This document shows positions 34,445 to 43,651 of a stretch of 64,000 nt of DNA, one piece after another. This stretch comes from Pseudoduganella umbonata (GTDB lineage: Bacteria > Pseudomonadota > Gammaproteobacteria > Burkholderiales > Burkholderiaceae_D): NCBI RefSeq assembly GCF_014192225.1, contig NZ_JACHXS010000013.1:1-64000 (forward strand), given 5' to 3'. Both the position numbers and the translations under genes were made by a program. The notes below the pieces were generated by a model. It saw only the letters and a program-made list of their open reading frames with translations, ran no database searches and was not told where the DNA came from. Positions within the stretch are counted from its first letter, which is position 1. Each line of letters opens with the position of its first letter.

Positions 34445-34846
34445 ATGGTTGGTATTTTGCTAATGACCCATGCGCCGTTGGGGGAGGCTTTCCTGGCGGC
34501 GGTGGCCCACGTGTTTCGCAACAAGGTCGACCACCTCGAGGCAATCGACGTGGTGGCGGACCAGGACCTGTGCGACGTACAGGATCTGGCAGCGGCGGCG
34601 ATCAAGCGGCTGGACGACGGTTCCGGCGTGCTGGTGATCACCGACGTGAAGGGCGGTACTCCGGCCAACTGCTGCAACAAGCTGGCCGACGCGGGCCACG
34701 TCGAGGTCATCGCCGGCATCAGCCTGCCGATGCTGCTGCGGGCGATCACCTACCGCATGGATACGCTGGACGTGGTGGTGGAAATGGCGCTGGCCGGTGC
34801 GCAGAGCGGGGCGGTACGGGTGGACAACCGCATTCGGGTCAATTAA
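34445..34846 (+). CDS. PTS system mannose-type EIIA protein
   Basis: This 133-residue single-domain EIIA (MVGILLMTHAPLGEAFLAAV) has phosphorylation site His9 and the DVKGGTPANCC loop of the ManX family. No EIIB, EIIC or EIID permease genes are nearby, so together with HPr and enzyme I it probably forms a regulatory phosphorelay rather than a sugar transporter. Its stop codon is inside the first unit of a tandem repeat separating it from ptsH. Confidence 0.9.
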   Translation: MVGILLMTHAPLGEAFLAAVAHVFRNKVDHLEAIDVVADQDLCDVQDLAAAAIKRLDDGSGVLVITDVKGGTPANCCNKLADAGHVEVIAGISLPMLLRAITYRMDTLDVVVEMALAGAQSGAVRVDNRIRVN

Positions 34847-34922
34847 ACAATCCGGTCAATTAAACAATCCGGGCCAATCAAACAATCCGGTCAATTGAAC
34901 AATTCGGGTCAATTAAACAAAC
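34835..34922 (+). repeat. five-unit tandem repeat between the EIIA and HPr genes
   Basis: Five units of 17-18 bases, of the form CGGGTCAATTAAACAATC with small changes, run from 34835 to 34922. The first unit contains the last codons and TAA stop of the EIIA gene, and the last ends nine bases before the ptsH start. The array fills the whole gap. Confidence 0.92.
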
Positions 34923-34930
34923 AAGAAAAC

Positions 34931-35200
34931 ATGATTCAGCAAGAACTCGAAATCATCAACAAGCTCGGTCTGCATGCGCGTGCTTCCGCCAAGTTCACCC
35001 AGCTGGCAGCGAAGTTCAAGAGCGACGTCTGGCTATCCCGCAATGGCCGGCGCATCAATGCGAAATCGATCATGGGCGTTATGATGCTGGCCGCCGGCAA
35101 AGGGGCCAAGGTCACGCTGGAAGCGGATGGGGCCGACGAACAGGAGTGCATCGCCGCGCTTGCCGGGCTGGTCAACGACAAGTTCGGCGAAGGCGAGTAA
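34931..35200 (+). CDS. ptsH: phosphocarrier protein HPr
   Basis: The start MIQQELEIINKLGLHARASA at 34931 gives 89 residues. His15 (GLHARAS) accepts phosphate from enzyme I, and Ser46 (NAKSIMG) is the site used by HPr kinase in species that have it. Upstream in-frame ATG codons fall in the tandem repeat and are unlikely starts. It is followed closely by ptsI. Confidence 0.95.
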   Translation: MIQQELEIINKLGLHARASAKFTQLAAKFKSDVWLSRNGRRINAKSIMGVMMLAAGKGAKVTLEADGADEQECIAALAGLVNDKFGEGE

Positions 35201-35224
35201 ATGCCGTTTGACCGGGGAGCACCG

Positions 35225-36970
35225 ATGGCATCGTTCACACTGCACGGCATTCCGGTCTCGCGCGGCATTGCCATCGGCCGCGCCCAGATGCTCGCGCCGG
35301 CCGCGCTGGACGTCAAGCACTACCTGATCGCCGAAGAACACGTGGAAGCGGAAGTGGTGCGCCTGCAGACGGCGCTGGCCACCGTGCACCGCGAACTGCA
35401 AACGCTGTGGAACGAACTGCCGAAGGATGCGCCGACCGAACTGGGTGCCTTCATCGACGTCCACGCGCTGATCCTTTCCGATCCGATGATCTCCGAGGCG
35501 CCGCTGGACATCATCCGCAGCCGCCACTACAACGCCGAGTGGGCCCTCGTCACGCAGATCGAGGAACTGTCGGCGCAGTTCGACGAGATCGAAGACCCGT
35601 ACCTGCGCGAGCGCAAGGTCGACATCCAGCAGGTCGCCGAGCGCGTGCTGAAGGTCCTGCTGGGCAGCGAGCCGCTGCCCATGCCGGTGGAACCGGACGA
35701 CGACGAATTCCAGGCGCAGATGGTGGTGGTGGCGCACGACATCTCGCCGGCGGACATGCTGAAGTTCCGCGACCGCTCGTTCATCGGCTTCGTCACCGAC
35801 GTGGGCGGCCAGAACTCGCACACCGCGATCGTGGCCCGCAGCCTCGATATCCCGGCCGCCGTCGGCGTGTCGCAGGCGTCCAACCTGATCGAGCAGGATG
35901 ACTGGGTGATCATCGACGGCGATGCCGGCGTGGTCATCGTCAGCCCCAGCGCGCTGGTGCTGCAGCAGTACCGCGATCGCCAGCTGGCCGCGCAGCGGGC
36001 CCGCAAGAAGCTCTCGAAGCTGAAGAAGACGCCCGCCGTCACCAGGGACGGCACGCCCATCACGCTGCTGGCCAACATCGAGCTGCCGGACGATTGCGGC
36101 CCGGCGCTGGAAGCAGGCGCCAACGGCGTGGGCCTGTTCCGCTCCGAATTCCTGTTCATGGGGCGCGCCAGCGACATGCCGTCCGAGGACGAGCAGTTCG
36201 AGCAGTACCGCCGCGCGGTCGTGGCGATGAAGGGCCGGCCGGTCACGATCCGCACGCTCGACATCGGCGCCGACAAGCCGCTCGACACCACGGAACACAC
36301 GGCGCTCAACCCCGCACTGGGCTTGCGCGCCATTCGCTATTGCCTGTCCGAGCCGCAGATCTTCCTTACGCAGCTGCGCGCGATCCTGCGTGCTTCCGCG
36401 TTCGGCAAATTGCGCATCCTGATTCCGATGCTGGCCCATGCGCACGAGATCGACCAGTCGCTGGCGATGATCGAGCTGGCCAAGGCCGAACTGCGCGAAG
36501 CGAACATCAAGCATGACGCGAACGTGGACGTCGGCGCGATGATCGAAATCCCCGCCGCGGCGCTGGCGCTGCCGATGTTCGTGCGGAAGATGAAGTTCCT
36601 GTCGATCGGCACCAACGACCTGATTCAGTACACGCTGGCGATCGACCGGGTTGATTATGAGGTGGCGCACCTTTACAATCCCCTGCATCCCGCCGTACTG
36701 CAACTGATTTCGATGACCATAGCCGCCGGCCACAAGGCCGGTATCGACGTTGCCGTGTGCGGCGAGATGGCGGGCGATGTGAAGCTCACGCGCCTGCTGC
36801 TCGGCATGGGCCTGCGCGATTTCTCGATGCACCCGGCGCAGCTGCTGTCGGTGAAGCAGGAAATCCTGAACAGCGACATGGCCCGGATCGTGCCGCAAAC
36901 GCGCAAAATACTTCGTTCCATGGAACCGGACGTCATCGCGGATGCCGTCCTGTCGCTGCAGACGATGTAG
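35225..36970 (+). CDS. ptsI: phosphoenolpyruvate-protein phosphotransferase (enzyme I)
   Basis: The start MASFTLHGIPVSRGIAIGRA at 35225 has GGGGAG upstream and gives 581 residues; an ATG at 35201 is possible. Enzyme I takes phosphate from PEP to HPr. The active-site His lies in GGQNSHTAIVARSLDIPAAV. The PEP-binding barrel shows GVGLFRSEFLFMGR, RTLDIGADK and the cysteine-containing VCGEMAGD. It completes an EIIA-HPr-EI set without membrane components. Confidence 0.95.
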   Translation: MASFTLHGIPVSRGIAIGRAQMLAPAALDVKHYLIAEEHVEAEVVRLQTALATVHRELQTLWNELPKDAPTELGAFIDVHALILSDPMISEAPLDIIRSRHYNAEWALVTQIEELSAQFDEIEDPYLRERKVDIQQVAERVLKVLLGSEPLPMPVEPDDDEFQAQMVVVAHDISPADMLKFRDRSFIGFVTDVGGQNSHTAIVARSLDIPAAVGVSQASNLIEQDDWVIIDGDAGVVIVSPSALVLQQYRDRQLAAQRARKKLSKLKKTPAVTRDGTPITLLANIELPDDCGPALEAGANGVGLFRSEFLFMGRASDMPSEDEQFEQYRRAVVAMKGRPVTIRTLDIGADKPLDTTEHTALNPALGLRAIRYCLSEPQIFLTQLRAILRASAFGKLRILIPMLAHAHEIDQSLAMIELAKAELREANIKHDANVDVGAMIEIPAAALALPMFVRKMKFLSIGTNDLIQYTLAIDRVDYEVAHLYNPLHPAVLQLISMTIAAGHKAGIDVAVCGEMAGDVKLTRLLLGMGLRDFSMHPAQLLSVKQEILNSDMARIVPQTRKILRSMEPDVIADAVLSLQTM

Positions 36971-37056
36971 AAACTACAGCGGGTGCCCTCATTCGGGCCC
37001 CGCCACCATCACTGGCCCGCGGGGCCGCGCAGTACATAATCCAACAATTCGATAAC

Positions 37057-38235
37057 ATGTCCTCAATAGGAATCGTTTCTCCGCAAACCATGGCGTTCGC
37101 GGAACCGTTGCCCCTGCAAAGCGGAGCGTCGCTGCGCGATTACACGCTGATGTATGAAACCTATGGCACCCTGAATGCCGACCGGTCGAACGCGGTGCTG
37201 ATCTGCCATGCGCTGAATGCATCGCACCACGTGGCCGGCTGGTATGCCGACGACCCGAAAAACGTCGGCTGGTGGGACAACATGGTCGGTCCCGGCAAGC
37301 CGGTCGACACGAACAGATTCTTCGTCATCGGCATCAACAACCTGGGTTCGTGCTTCGGCTCCACCGGCCCGATGCACGCCAATCCCGCCACCGGCAAGCC
37401 TTACGGCGCCACGTTTCCCGTGGTGACGGTGGAAGACTGGGTGGCCGCCCAGGCGCGCCTGGCGGACCGCCTCGGCATCGTGCAATTCGCCGCCGTGATG
37501 GGCGGCTCGCTGGGCGGCATGCAGGCGCTGGCATGGAGCATCATGTACCCGGACCGCCTGCGCCACTGCGTGGTCATCGCTTCCACGCCGAAGCTGTCGG
37601 CGCAGAACATCGCCTTCAACGACGTGGCGCGGCAGGCGATCCTGTCCGACCCGGATTACCACGGCGGCGATTTCTACGAACACGGCGTGGTGCCGAAGAA
37701 CGGCCTGAAGGTGGCGCGGATGGTCGGCCACATCACGTACCTGTCGGATGACGACATGGCCGAGAAATTCGGCCGCAAGCTGCGCAACATGGCGGAGAAG
37801 GGCGGGGCCGAGACCGTCGGCTACAAGTTCGGCTTCGGCATCGACTTCGAGATCGAGTCGTACCTGCGCTACCAGGGCGACAAGTTCGCCACCTACTTCG
37901 ACGCCAACACCTACCTGCTGATCACCAAGGCCCTCGATTACTTCGATCCGGCGCGCGTGCACGACGGCGACCTGACGCGCACCCTGGCGAAGACAAAGGC
38001 GAAATTCTTCCTGGCGTCGTTCACCACGGACTGGCGCTTTTCTCCGGAGCGCTCGCGCGAAATCGTGCAGGCGCTGCTGGCCAACCGCCGCGAAGTCACC
38101 TATGCGGAAATCGATGCGCCGCACGGCCACGATGCTTTCCTGCTGGAGGACCCGCGCTACATGGGCATGGTGAGGGCATATTTCGGGCAAATTCACGGCC
38201 AGATTGCCGCCGGATCGAAAGGAGGTGCGGCATGA
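37057..38235 (+). CDS. metX: homoserine O-acyltransferase MetX
   Basis: Starting at MSSIGIVSPQTMAFAEPLPL (37057) it has 392 residues. It acylates homoserine in the methionine pathway. The alpha/beta-hydrolase triad is visible: nucleophile Ser in MGGSLGGMQALAW, Asp in TTDWRFSP, His in APHGHDAFL. Proteobacterial enzymes annotated as acetyltransferases often use succinyl-CoA, so the donor is left open. The next gene, metW, overlaps its stop by four bases (ATGA). Confidence 0.93.
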   Translation: MSSIGIVSPQTMAFAEPLPLQSGASLRDYTLMYETYGTLNADRSNAVLICHALNASHHVAGWYADDPKNVGWWDNMVGPGKPVDTNRFFVIGINNLGSCFGSTGPMHANPATGKPYGATFPVVTVEDWVAAQARLADRLGIVQFAAVMGGSLGGMQALAWSIMYPDRLRHCVVIASTPKLSAQNIAFNDVARQAILSDPDYHGGDFYEHGVVPKNGLKVARMVGHITYLSDDDMAEKFGRKLRNMAEKGGAETVGYKFGFGIDFEIESYLRYQGDKFATYFDANTYLLITKALDYFDPARVHDGDLTRTLAKTKAKFFLASFTTDWRFSPERSREIVQALLANRREVTYAEIDAPHGHDAFLLEDPRYMGMVRAYFGQIHGQIAAGSKGGAA

Positions 38236-38852
38236 CGTTCGACGACCTGAAACGCACGCGCCCCGACCTGGTGTTCATCGCCCACTGGATCCAGCCCGGC
38301 GCGCACGTACTCGACGTGGGCTGCGGCGACGGCTTCATGATGGAGTACCTGCAGACCGACAAGCGCTGCACCGGCTACGGCCTGGAACTGGCGGACGACA
38401 AGGTGCTGGAAAGTACCCAGCGCGGCGTGCGCGTGATCCAGCAGGACTTCGAAAAGGGCGGACTGGCGCTGTTCGGCGACAATTCGTTCGACACGGTGCT
38501 GTGCCTGTCCGCGCTGCAGATGATGCAGCACGTCGAGGCGCTGCTGCGCGACATCGTTCGTGTCGGCAACGAGGCGATCGTGTCGTTCCCGAACTTTGCC
38601 TACTGGCCGCACCGCGTGGCACTGCTGAAGGGCCGCATGCCGGTGTCGAAGACCCTGCCGTACCAGTGGTACGACACGCCGAACGTGCGCTGCGCCACGA
38701 TCGAGGATTTCCGCGCGCTGGCCGCCGAAGTCGGGGTGGAAGTGATGGAATACGTGGCGCTGGCCGAAGGGCAGATCGTCAACGTGCTGCCGAACCTGCG
38801 TGGCGAACTGGCCGTGTTCAGGCTGCGCAAGCGGAATGGAGCCCGATCCTGA
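38232..38852 (+). CDS. metW: methionine biosynthesis protein MetW
   Basis: This 206-residue class I methyltransferase-fold protein has motif I HVLDVGCGDGFMMEYL and continues with FDTVLCLSALQMMQH, as in MetW. MetW works with MetX; in several bacteria the pair is needed for methionine synthesis and MetW activates MetX. The gene overlaps metX by four bases, consistent with a joint complex. Confidence 0.92.
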   Translation: MTFDDLKRTRPDLVFIAHWIQPGAHVLDVGCGDGFMMEYLQTDKRCTGYGLELADDKVLESTQRGVRVIQQDFEKGGLALFGDNSFDTVLCLSALQMMQHVEALLRDIVRVGNEAIVSFPNFAYWPHRVALLKGRMPVSKTLPYQWYDTPNVRCATIEDFRALAAEVGVEVMEYVALAEGQIVNVLPNLRGELAVFRLRKRNGARS

Positions 38853-38924
38853 TCCGCCGTATGGTATCGTGTGGCGAACGACCGTGAACTTTGTCAGAAT
38901 GTCACGATCGTATGGATATAGATC

Positions 38925-39839
38925 ATGAAATCACTCAAACATAGCCTGGCCTTCATCGCCCTCGCCGCCAGCATGCACACGGCGGGAGCCCACCAATCCG
39001 CGCCGGCGCATCAGGCCACTCAGGCGGCCCCTGCGTCGGACGGCATTCCCGTCACGCGCCTGTCGCGCCTGCGCGTGTTTTCCGATGAGCAAACGGTCAA
39101 CCAGCAGTCGAAGCTGCAGTACGACGCCCTGCTGAAGGAAGCCGACCAGAAGAACGCGCTGGTCGACGACAATCATCCGCAGGTGCAGCGGCTGCGCGCC
39201 ATCGCGAAACGCATCATCCCGCACGTGGCCCGCTGGAATCCCGAGGCGGCGGAGTGGAACTGGGAAGTCAACCTGCTGAACTCGGACCAGGTGAATGCGT
39301 TCTGCATGCCCGGCGGCCGCATCGCCTTCTTCACCGGCATCCTCACCAAGCTGAACATGACGGACGACGAAGTGGCCATGGTAATGGGCCATGAAATCGC
39401 CCATGCGCTGCGCGAGCATGCGCGCAAGCGGCAGGGCGAATCGCAGGTGGCGGCAATTGCCGGCAAGCTGGGCGGTATCGCCGCTTCGGCGCTGTTCGGC
39501 ATCGACCCGAACCTGACGGACTTCGGCGGACGCATGGCGGCCCAGGCGGCCGTGCTGAAATTCTCCCGCGGCGAGGAAACCGAGGCCGACCTGGTCGGTA
39601 TCGACCTGGCGGCCCGCGCCGGCTTCGACCCGCGCGCCGGCATCGCGCTGTGGCGGAAGATGGGCGCCGTCAACGCCCGTGCGCCGATCGAATTCCTGTC
39701 CACGCACCCGAGCGGCGAAACCCGCATCGCGGAAATGAACAAGAGCATGCCGCTAGTGCTGCCGGTGTATGCGCGCACGCGCGGCACCACGGTGGCCAAG
39801 CTGCCGGCTTACCGCACCACGCCGCTGCCGAAGGCATAA
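38925..39839 (+). CDS. M48 family metallopeptidase (BepA/LoiP-like)
   Basis: The 304-residue protein has a signal peptide (SLAFIALAASMHTAGA) and is periplasmic. The zinc site is HEIAHALREHARKR (HExxH), with the third ligand Glu in FSRGEETEADLVGID. Members cut misfolded outer-membrane proteins. There is no TPR domain, so it is the short LoiP/YcaL-like type, not full BepA. It is a separate gene between metW and a pseudouridine synthase. Confidence 0.88.
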   Translation: MKSLKHSLAFIALAASMHTAGAHQSAPAHQATQAAPASDGIPVTRLSRLRVFSDEQTVNQQSKLQYDALLKEADQKNALVDDNHPQVQRLRAIAKRIIPHVARWNPEAAEWNWEVNLLNSDQVNAFCMPGGRIAFFTGILTKLNMTDDEVAMVMGHEIAHALREHARKRQGESQVAAIAGKLGGIAASALFGIDPNLTDFGGRMAAQAAVLKFSRGEETEADLVGIDLAARAGFDPRAGIALWRKMGAVNARAPIEFLSTHPSGETRIAEMNKSMPLVLPVYARTRGTTVAKLPAYRTTPLPKA

Positions 39840-39860
39840 GCCGCTCCTCTTCTTTTCTGC

Positions 39861-40769
39861 ATGTCTTCGACCGTCAAGTTTCACGGCAAGGCGCCGTTGC
39901 CGATGCGCGACGGCGTCACGCCCAGCTATCTGTGGCTGCCCGAGGGCGACTGGCCCGACCTGATCAGCTTCATGGTGGCCAACTATCCGGCCGTGACCGA
40001 AGCCCAGTGGCGCGAGCGGATGGCGCGCGGCGACGTCGTCGACGCGCAGGGCAGGGCGCTGCAACCCGCTTCGCCATACAAGCGCAACCTGCGCATCTTC
40101 TACTACCGCGAGCTGGAGTACGAGGCACCGATTCCGTTCGAAGAAGAAGTGCTGTACCAGGACGAGCACATCGTCGTGGCCGACAAGCCGCATTTCCTGC
40201 CCACGATTCCCACCGGGCGCTTCCTGAAGGAGACGCTGCTGGTGCGGCTGCGGGCGAAACTGGGCATCGAGGAACTGGTACCGATCCATCGCCTCGACCG
40301 TGAAACGGCCGGCATCGTGATTTTTTCCCGCAATCTCGACAGCCGTGGCGCCTACCAGTCGCTGTTCCAGCAGCGCGCCGTGCAAAAGGAATACGAAGCG
40401 CTGGCGGGGCCGCTGCCGGGCCGCGAGTTCCCGTTCAGCTACCGCAGCCGCATGGTGCAGGGCGACAAGTTCTTCACGATGAAGGAGGAGCCGGGCGAGC
40501 CGAACTCGGAAACGATGATCGACGTCGTCGAGCAGCGCGGCGAGCATGTGCTGTATCGCCTGTGGCCGCATACCGGGCGGCAGCACCAGTTGCGCGTGCA
40601 CCTGGCCGCGCTTGGCATCCCGATCGTCAACGACGCGTTCTATCCGGTGGCACTGCCGTGCAAGGGGGAGGATGTGTCGGCGCCGCTGAAACTGCTGGCG
40701 CGGGCGATCGGCTTCCCCGATCCGCTGACCGGGGAATGGCGCTACTTCGAAAGCCGGCGCAGCCTGTAG
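39861..40769 (+). CDS. RluA-family pseudouridine synthase
   Basis: This 302-residue protein has the catalytic motif HRLDRETAGIVIFSR with the essential Asp, and the family signature GRQHQLRVHLAALGIPIVND. An N-terminal region of about 90 residues without an obvious S4 domain precedes the core. It modifies uridine in RNA; whether rRNA or tRNA cannot be told from sequence. It converges on the xth gene. Confidence 0.88.
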   Translation: MSSTVKFHGKAPLPMRDGVTPSYLWLPEGDWPDLISFMVANYPAVTEAQWRERMARGDVVDAQGRALQPASPYKRNLRIFYYRELEYEAPIPFEEEVLYQDEHIVVADKPHFLPTIPTGRFLKETLLVRLRAKLGIEELVPIHRLDRETAGIVIFSRNLDSRGAYQSLFQQRAVQKEYEALAGPLPGREFPFSYRSRMVQGDKFFTMKEEPGEPNSETMIDVVEQRGEHVLYRLWPHTGRQHQLRVHLAALGIPIVNDAFYPVALPCKGEDVSAPLKLLARAIGFPDPLTGEWRYFESRRSL

Positions 40770-40788
40770 CGACCCGACAGGCGCGCAG

Positions 40789-41559
40789 TCAACGCAGGTA
40801 GTCGATGATCAGCGGCGCGTGGTCGGAAAACTTCACGTCCTTGTAGACGGAGACGGCTTGCGCGCATTGCGCGATGCCCGGCGTGGCGACGTGGTAGTCG
40901 ATGCGCCAGCCGACGTTCTTCGCATAGGCCTGGCCGCGGTTGCTCCACCACGTGTACTGTTCCGGGCGCGGGTCGAGGCCGCGGTGCACGTCCACGTAGC
41001 CGCATTCGTCGAAGACGCGGCTCAGCCACGCGCGCTCTTCCGGCAGAAAGCCGGAATTCTTGAGGTTGCCCTTCCAGTTCTTCAGGTCGATTTCCTTGTG
41101 CGCGATGTTCCAGTCGCCGCAGATGACGACTTCACGGCCTTCGGCGCGCAGCCCCATCAGGTGGGGCAGGAACAGCTCCATGAAGCGGAATTTGGCTTCC
41201 TGCCGTTCCGGCGACGACGAGCCGGACGGGCAGTACACGGAAATGACCGTCAGGTCGCCGAAGTCGCAGCGCACGTAGCGGCCCTCGGCATCGAATTCAG
41301 GGCTGCCGAAGCCGATCTTCACGGCGTCCGGTTCGATCTTGCTGTAGACCCCGGTGCCCGAATAGCCTTTCTTCTCGGCGTAGTGGAAATGGCCGTGGTA
41401 GCCATGCGGATTGCGGAACTGGTCCGTCATGTCGCTGGCCTGGCACTTGAGTTCCTGTACGCAGATGAAATCGGCGGACTGGGTGCCCATCCAGTCGAAA
41501 AAGCCCTTCTTGGCGGCGGAGCGGATGCCATTCAGGTTGGCGGAGATGATCTTTGGCAT
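40789..41559 (-). CDS. xth: exodeoxyribonuclease III (AP endonuclease)
   Basis: The 256-residue enzyme repairs abasic sites. Landmarks are KIISANLNGIRSAAKKGF, FICVQELK with the metal-binding Glu, VICGDWNIAH, and SDHAPLIIDYL with the catalytic Asp-His. It is transcribed divergently from pyrE, from which it is separated by 38 bases. Confidence 0.93.
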   Translation of the reverse strand: MPKIISANLNGIRSAAKKGFFDWMGTQSADFICVQELKCQASDMTDQFRNPHGYHGHFHYAEKKGYSGTGVYSKIEPDAVKIGFGSPEFDAEGRYVRCDFGDLTVISVYCPSGSSSPERQEAKFRFMELFLPHLMGLRAEGREVVICGDWNIAHKEIDLKNWKGNLKNSGFLPEERAWLSRVFDECGYVDVHRGLDPRPEQYTWWSNRGQAYAKNVGWRIDYHVATPGIAQCAQAVSVYKDVKFSDHAPLIIDYLR

Positions 41560-41597
41560 GGATTAAAATACGGGCACTTTTTGAACAGGACCAGCAT

Positions 41598-42257
41598 ATG
41601 AATAATGATTTGAGGCAGCAGTTTATCGCGTTTTCCGTCTCGGCGGGGGTGCTGAAATTCGGCGAATTCACCACCAAGGCGGGGCGCCAGTCGCCCTATT
41701 TCTTCAATGCGGGGCTGTTCCATGACGGCGCCACGCTGGCGAAAGTGGCCGATTTCTACGCACAGACCCTGCTCGATTCCGGCGTGGAATTCGACATGCT
41801 GTTCGGTCCCGCCTACAAGGGCATCACGCTGGCTTCGGCCACGGCGGTCGCGCTGGCCGGCAAGGGCCGCAACACGTCGTTTGCCTACAACCGCAAGGAA
41901 GCCAAGGACCATGGCGAAGGCGGCACGCTGGTCGGCGCGAAGCTCACCGGCAAGGTCGTCATCATCGACGACGTGATCTCGGCCGGTACCTCGGTGCGCG
42001 AGTCGGTGGAAATGATCCGCAATGCCGGCGCCGAGCCGTGCGCCGTGCTGATCGCGCTGGACCGGATGGAACGGGGCGGCAAGGATGGCGTGGTGTCGGA
42101 ACTGTCGGCCGTGCAGGAAGTGAGCCGCAACTATGGCATTCCGGTCATCTCGATCGGCAACCTGGCCGACCTGCTGGGCTACCTGCAGGCCGATCCGGCA
42201 CTGGCGACGCACAAGGATGCCGTGGCCGCCTACCGCGACCGCTACGGAGTGGCCTGA
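41598..42257 (+). CDS. pyrE: orotate phosphoribosyltransferase
   Basis: The start MNNDLRQQFIAFSVSAGVLK at 41598 gives 219 residues. It makes orotidine 5'-phosphate in pyrimidine synthesis. The PRPP-binding motif VVIIDDVISAGTSVRES and the catalytic loop KEAKDHGEGG are intact. Transcribed away from xth. Confidence 0.94.
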   Translation: MNNDLRQQFIAFSVSAGVLKFGEFTTKAGRQSPYFFNAGLFHDGATLAKVADFYAQTLLDSGVEFDMLFGPAYKGITLASATAVALAGKGRNTSFAYNRKEAKDHGEGGTLVGAKLTGKVVIIDDVISAGTSVRESVEMIRNAGAEPCAVLIALDRMERGGKDGVVSELSAVQEVSRNYGIPVISIGNLADLLGYLQADPALATHKDAVAAYRDRYGVA

Positions 42258-42350
42258 GCGGGAGCCCTGCGCGACGTTGCCGCACGACAATTAACAGTTC
42301 GCGGCGGCCGCCGATTGTGCTTAAATATGGGAAACAATCTGGAGACCGCA

Positions 42351-42716
42351 ATGAACACCGCATCCCTGAAGGTCTATGGCGACGAAGCTGCCGTCGCCGA
42401 CGCGCGCGACGGCCTGCCCAGCGAGCCCGAGATCAGCTGGAAGAAGGGCGACGTGCGGCCCGATGGCCGCGTGCGCATCGATCACGGCTTCTACGTGAGC
42501 CTGGGCGAGGACGCCAATCCGGCCGCGCTGGTCCGCCACCTGCGCGCCTGGCTGCATGAATGCGAGGCGCGCGGCATTACGTTCGACGTGCCGCCGCTGG
42601 CTGCCGAACTGCGCATCGCGATGACGAACGCGGGCCCGGACGACGCGCTCGACTTCTCGATCGCCGACCTGACCCTGTTTGTCGAGATGGGCATCACGCT
42701 GAGCATCACGGGCTGA
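42351..42716 (+). CDS. hypothetical small acidic protein
   Basis: Starting at MNTASLKVYGDEAAVADARD (ribosome site GGAGACC) it has 121 residues, no signal or membrane segment. Phrases such as RIDHGFYVSLGEDANPAALV suggest a small alpha/beta domain. I recognise no family. Its stop overlaps the next start (TGATG), so it is translationally coupled to the hydrolase gene. Confidence 0.75.
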   Translation: MNTASLKVYGDEAAVADARDGLPSEPEISWKKGDVRPDGRVRIDHGFYVSLGEDANPAALVRHLRAWLHECEARGITFDVPPLAAELRIAMTNAGPDDALDFSIADLTLFVEMGITLSITG

Positions 42717-43585
42717 TGCGTTTCGCGGAAGACCGGCTCGAGACCTTTCCCGGCCGGGCCGGCGCCCCGCGCAGCGTGCACATCTGGGAGCCGCCGGAGC
42801 CGGTCGACCCACCCATGTTGCGCTGCGTCCTGCTGGCGCTGCACGGGGGCATGGCGCATGCCGGCGACTGGGGCACGCCGGCGCTGTACTTCCGTGCGCG
42901 CGGCATTGCCACGGCCGCCTTCGACCTGTGCGGCCATGGCGCCGGCAAGCGCGCCGACATTCCCGATTTCGATATCTTCATCGAAGAAACCGGGCTGTTC
43001 CTCGACTGGGTGCGGTCGCGCTGGCCCGGCGTACCCGTGTTCGTCATCGGCCACTCCATGGGCGCCCTGGTCGCGACGCGATTCGGCCTGGCCGGCGGCG
43101 CCGATGTTGCCGGCTTCATCCTCTCGTCGCCGTATTACGTGAACGCGGTGCCGGTGCCGGCCGCGCTGCAAAGACTGTCCGGCGTGCTGGCCAAACTGGT
43201 GCCGACCATGAAAGTGCCGCTGGCATCGCTGACCGATGTGCTGACGCACGATGCCGCCATCACCGCCCGCCATCACCGCGACGAAGCCGACGGCATACGC
43301 GCCACTGAAGTCACCATGCGGTTCGGGCACGCGCTGCAGGGAGCGCAGCGGGGCCTGTCGCTGGAAGGCTGGCGCCATCAGCTTTATGTCGTGCTGGCCG
43401 GGCAGGATGCGCTGGCGGACACGCAGGCCGCGCAGCGCCTGCTGGGCGCCGTGCCGCCGCATTTGCTGGCCTGCCGTGTCGAGGCGGGCAACCGCCACGA
43501 GAATTTCAACGAGCTGAACCGCAACGAGCTTTTTGCGGACATTGCCGCGTGGATCGAGCGCACGCTGGAACAGCGCGACGGTTAA
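42716..43585 (+). CDS. alpha/beta hydrolase (lysophospholipase-like)
   Basis: The start at 42716 overlaps the previous stop and gives 289 residues. VFVIGHSMGALVATRFG holds the nucleophile Ser, VVLAGQDALAD the acid, and GNRHENFNE the His. ALHGGMAHAGDWGTPALYFR is the oxyanion region, and the order is that of the monoglyceride lipase/lysophospholipase group. Cytoplasmic by the lack of a signal. Substrate unknown. Confidence 0.85.
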   Translation: MRFAEDRLETFPGRAGAPRSVHIWEPPEPVDPPMLRCVLLALHGGMAHAGDWGTPALYFRARGIATAAFDLCGHGAGKRADIPDFDIFIEETGLFLDWVRSRWPGVPVFVIGHSMGALVATRFGLAGGADVAGFILSSPYYVNAVPVPAALQRLSGVLAKLVPTMKVPLASLTDVLTHDAAITARHHRDEADGIRATEVTMRFGHALQGAQRGLSLEGWRHQLYVVLAGQDALADTQAAQRLLGAVPPHLLACRVEAGNRHENFNELNRNELFADIAAWIERTLEQRDG

Positions 43586-43651
43586 AAAGTCCACATACCG
43601 CCGGTCGAAATGGCGTTAGCATCGAAGACTCCCACAGGACAGGAGGATGCC

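Noticed and set aside
35033..36898. 621-codon minus-strand frame opposite ptsI
   Set aside because: Shadow of enzyme I; no domain recognisable.
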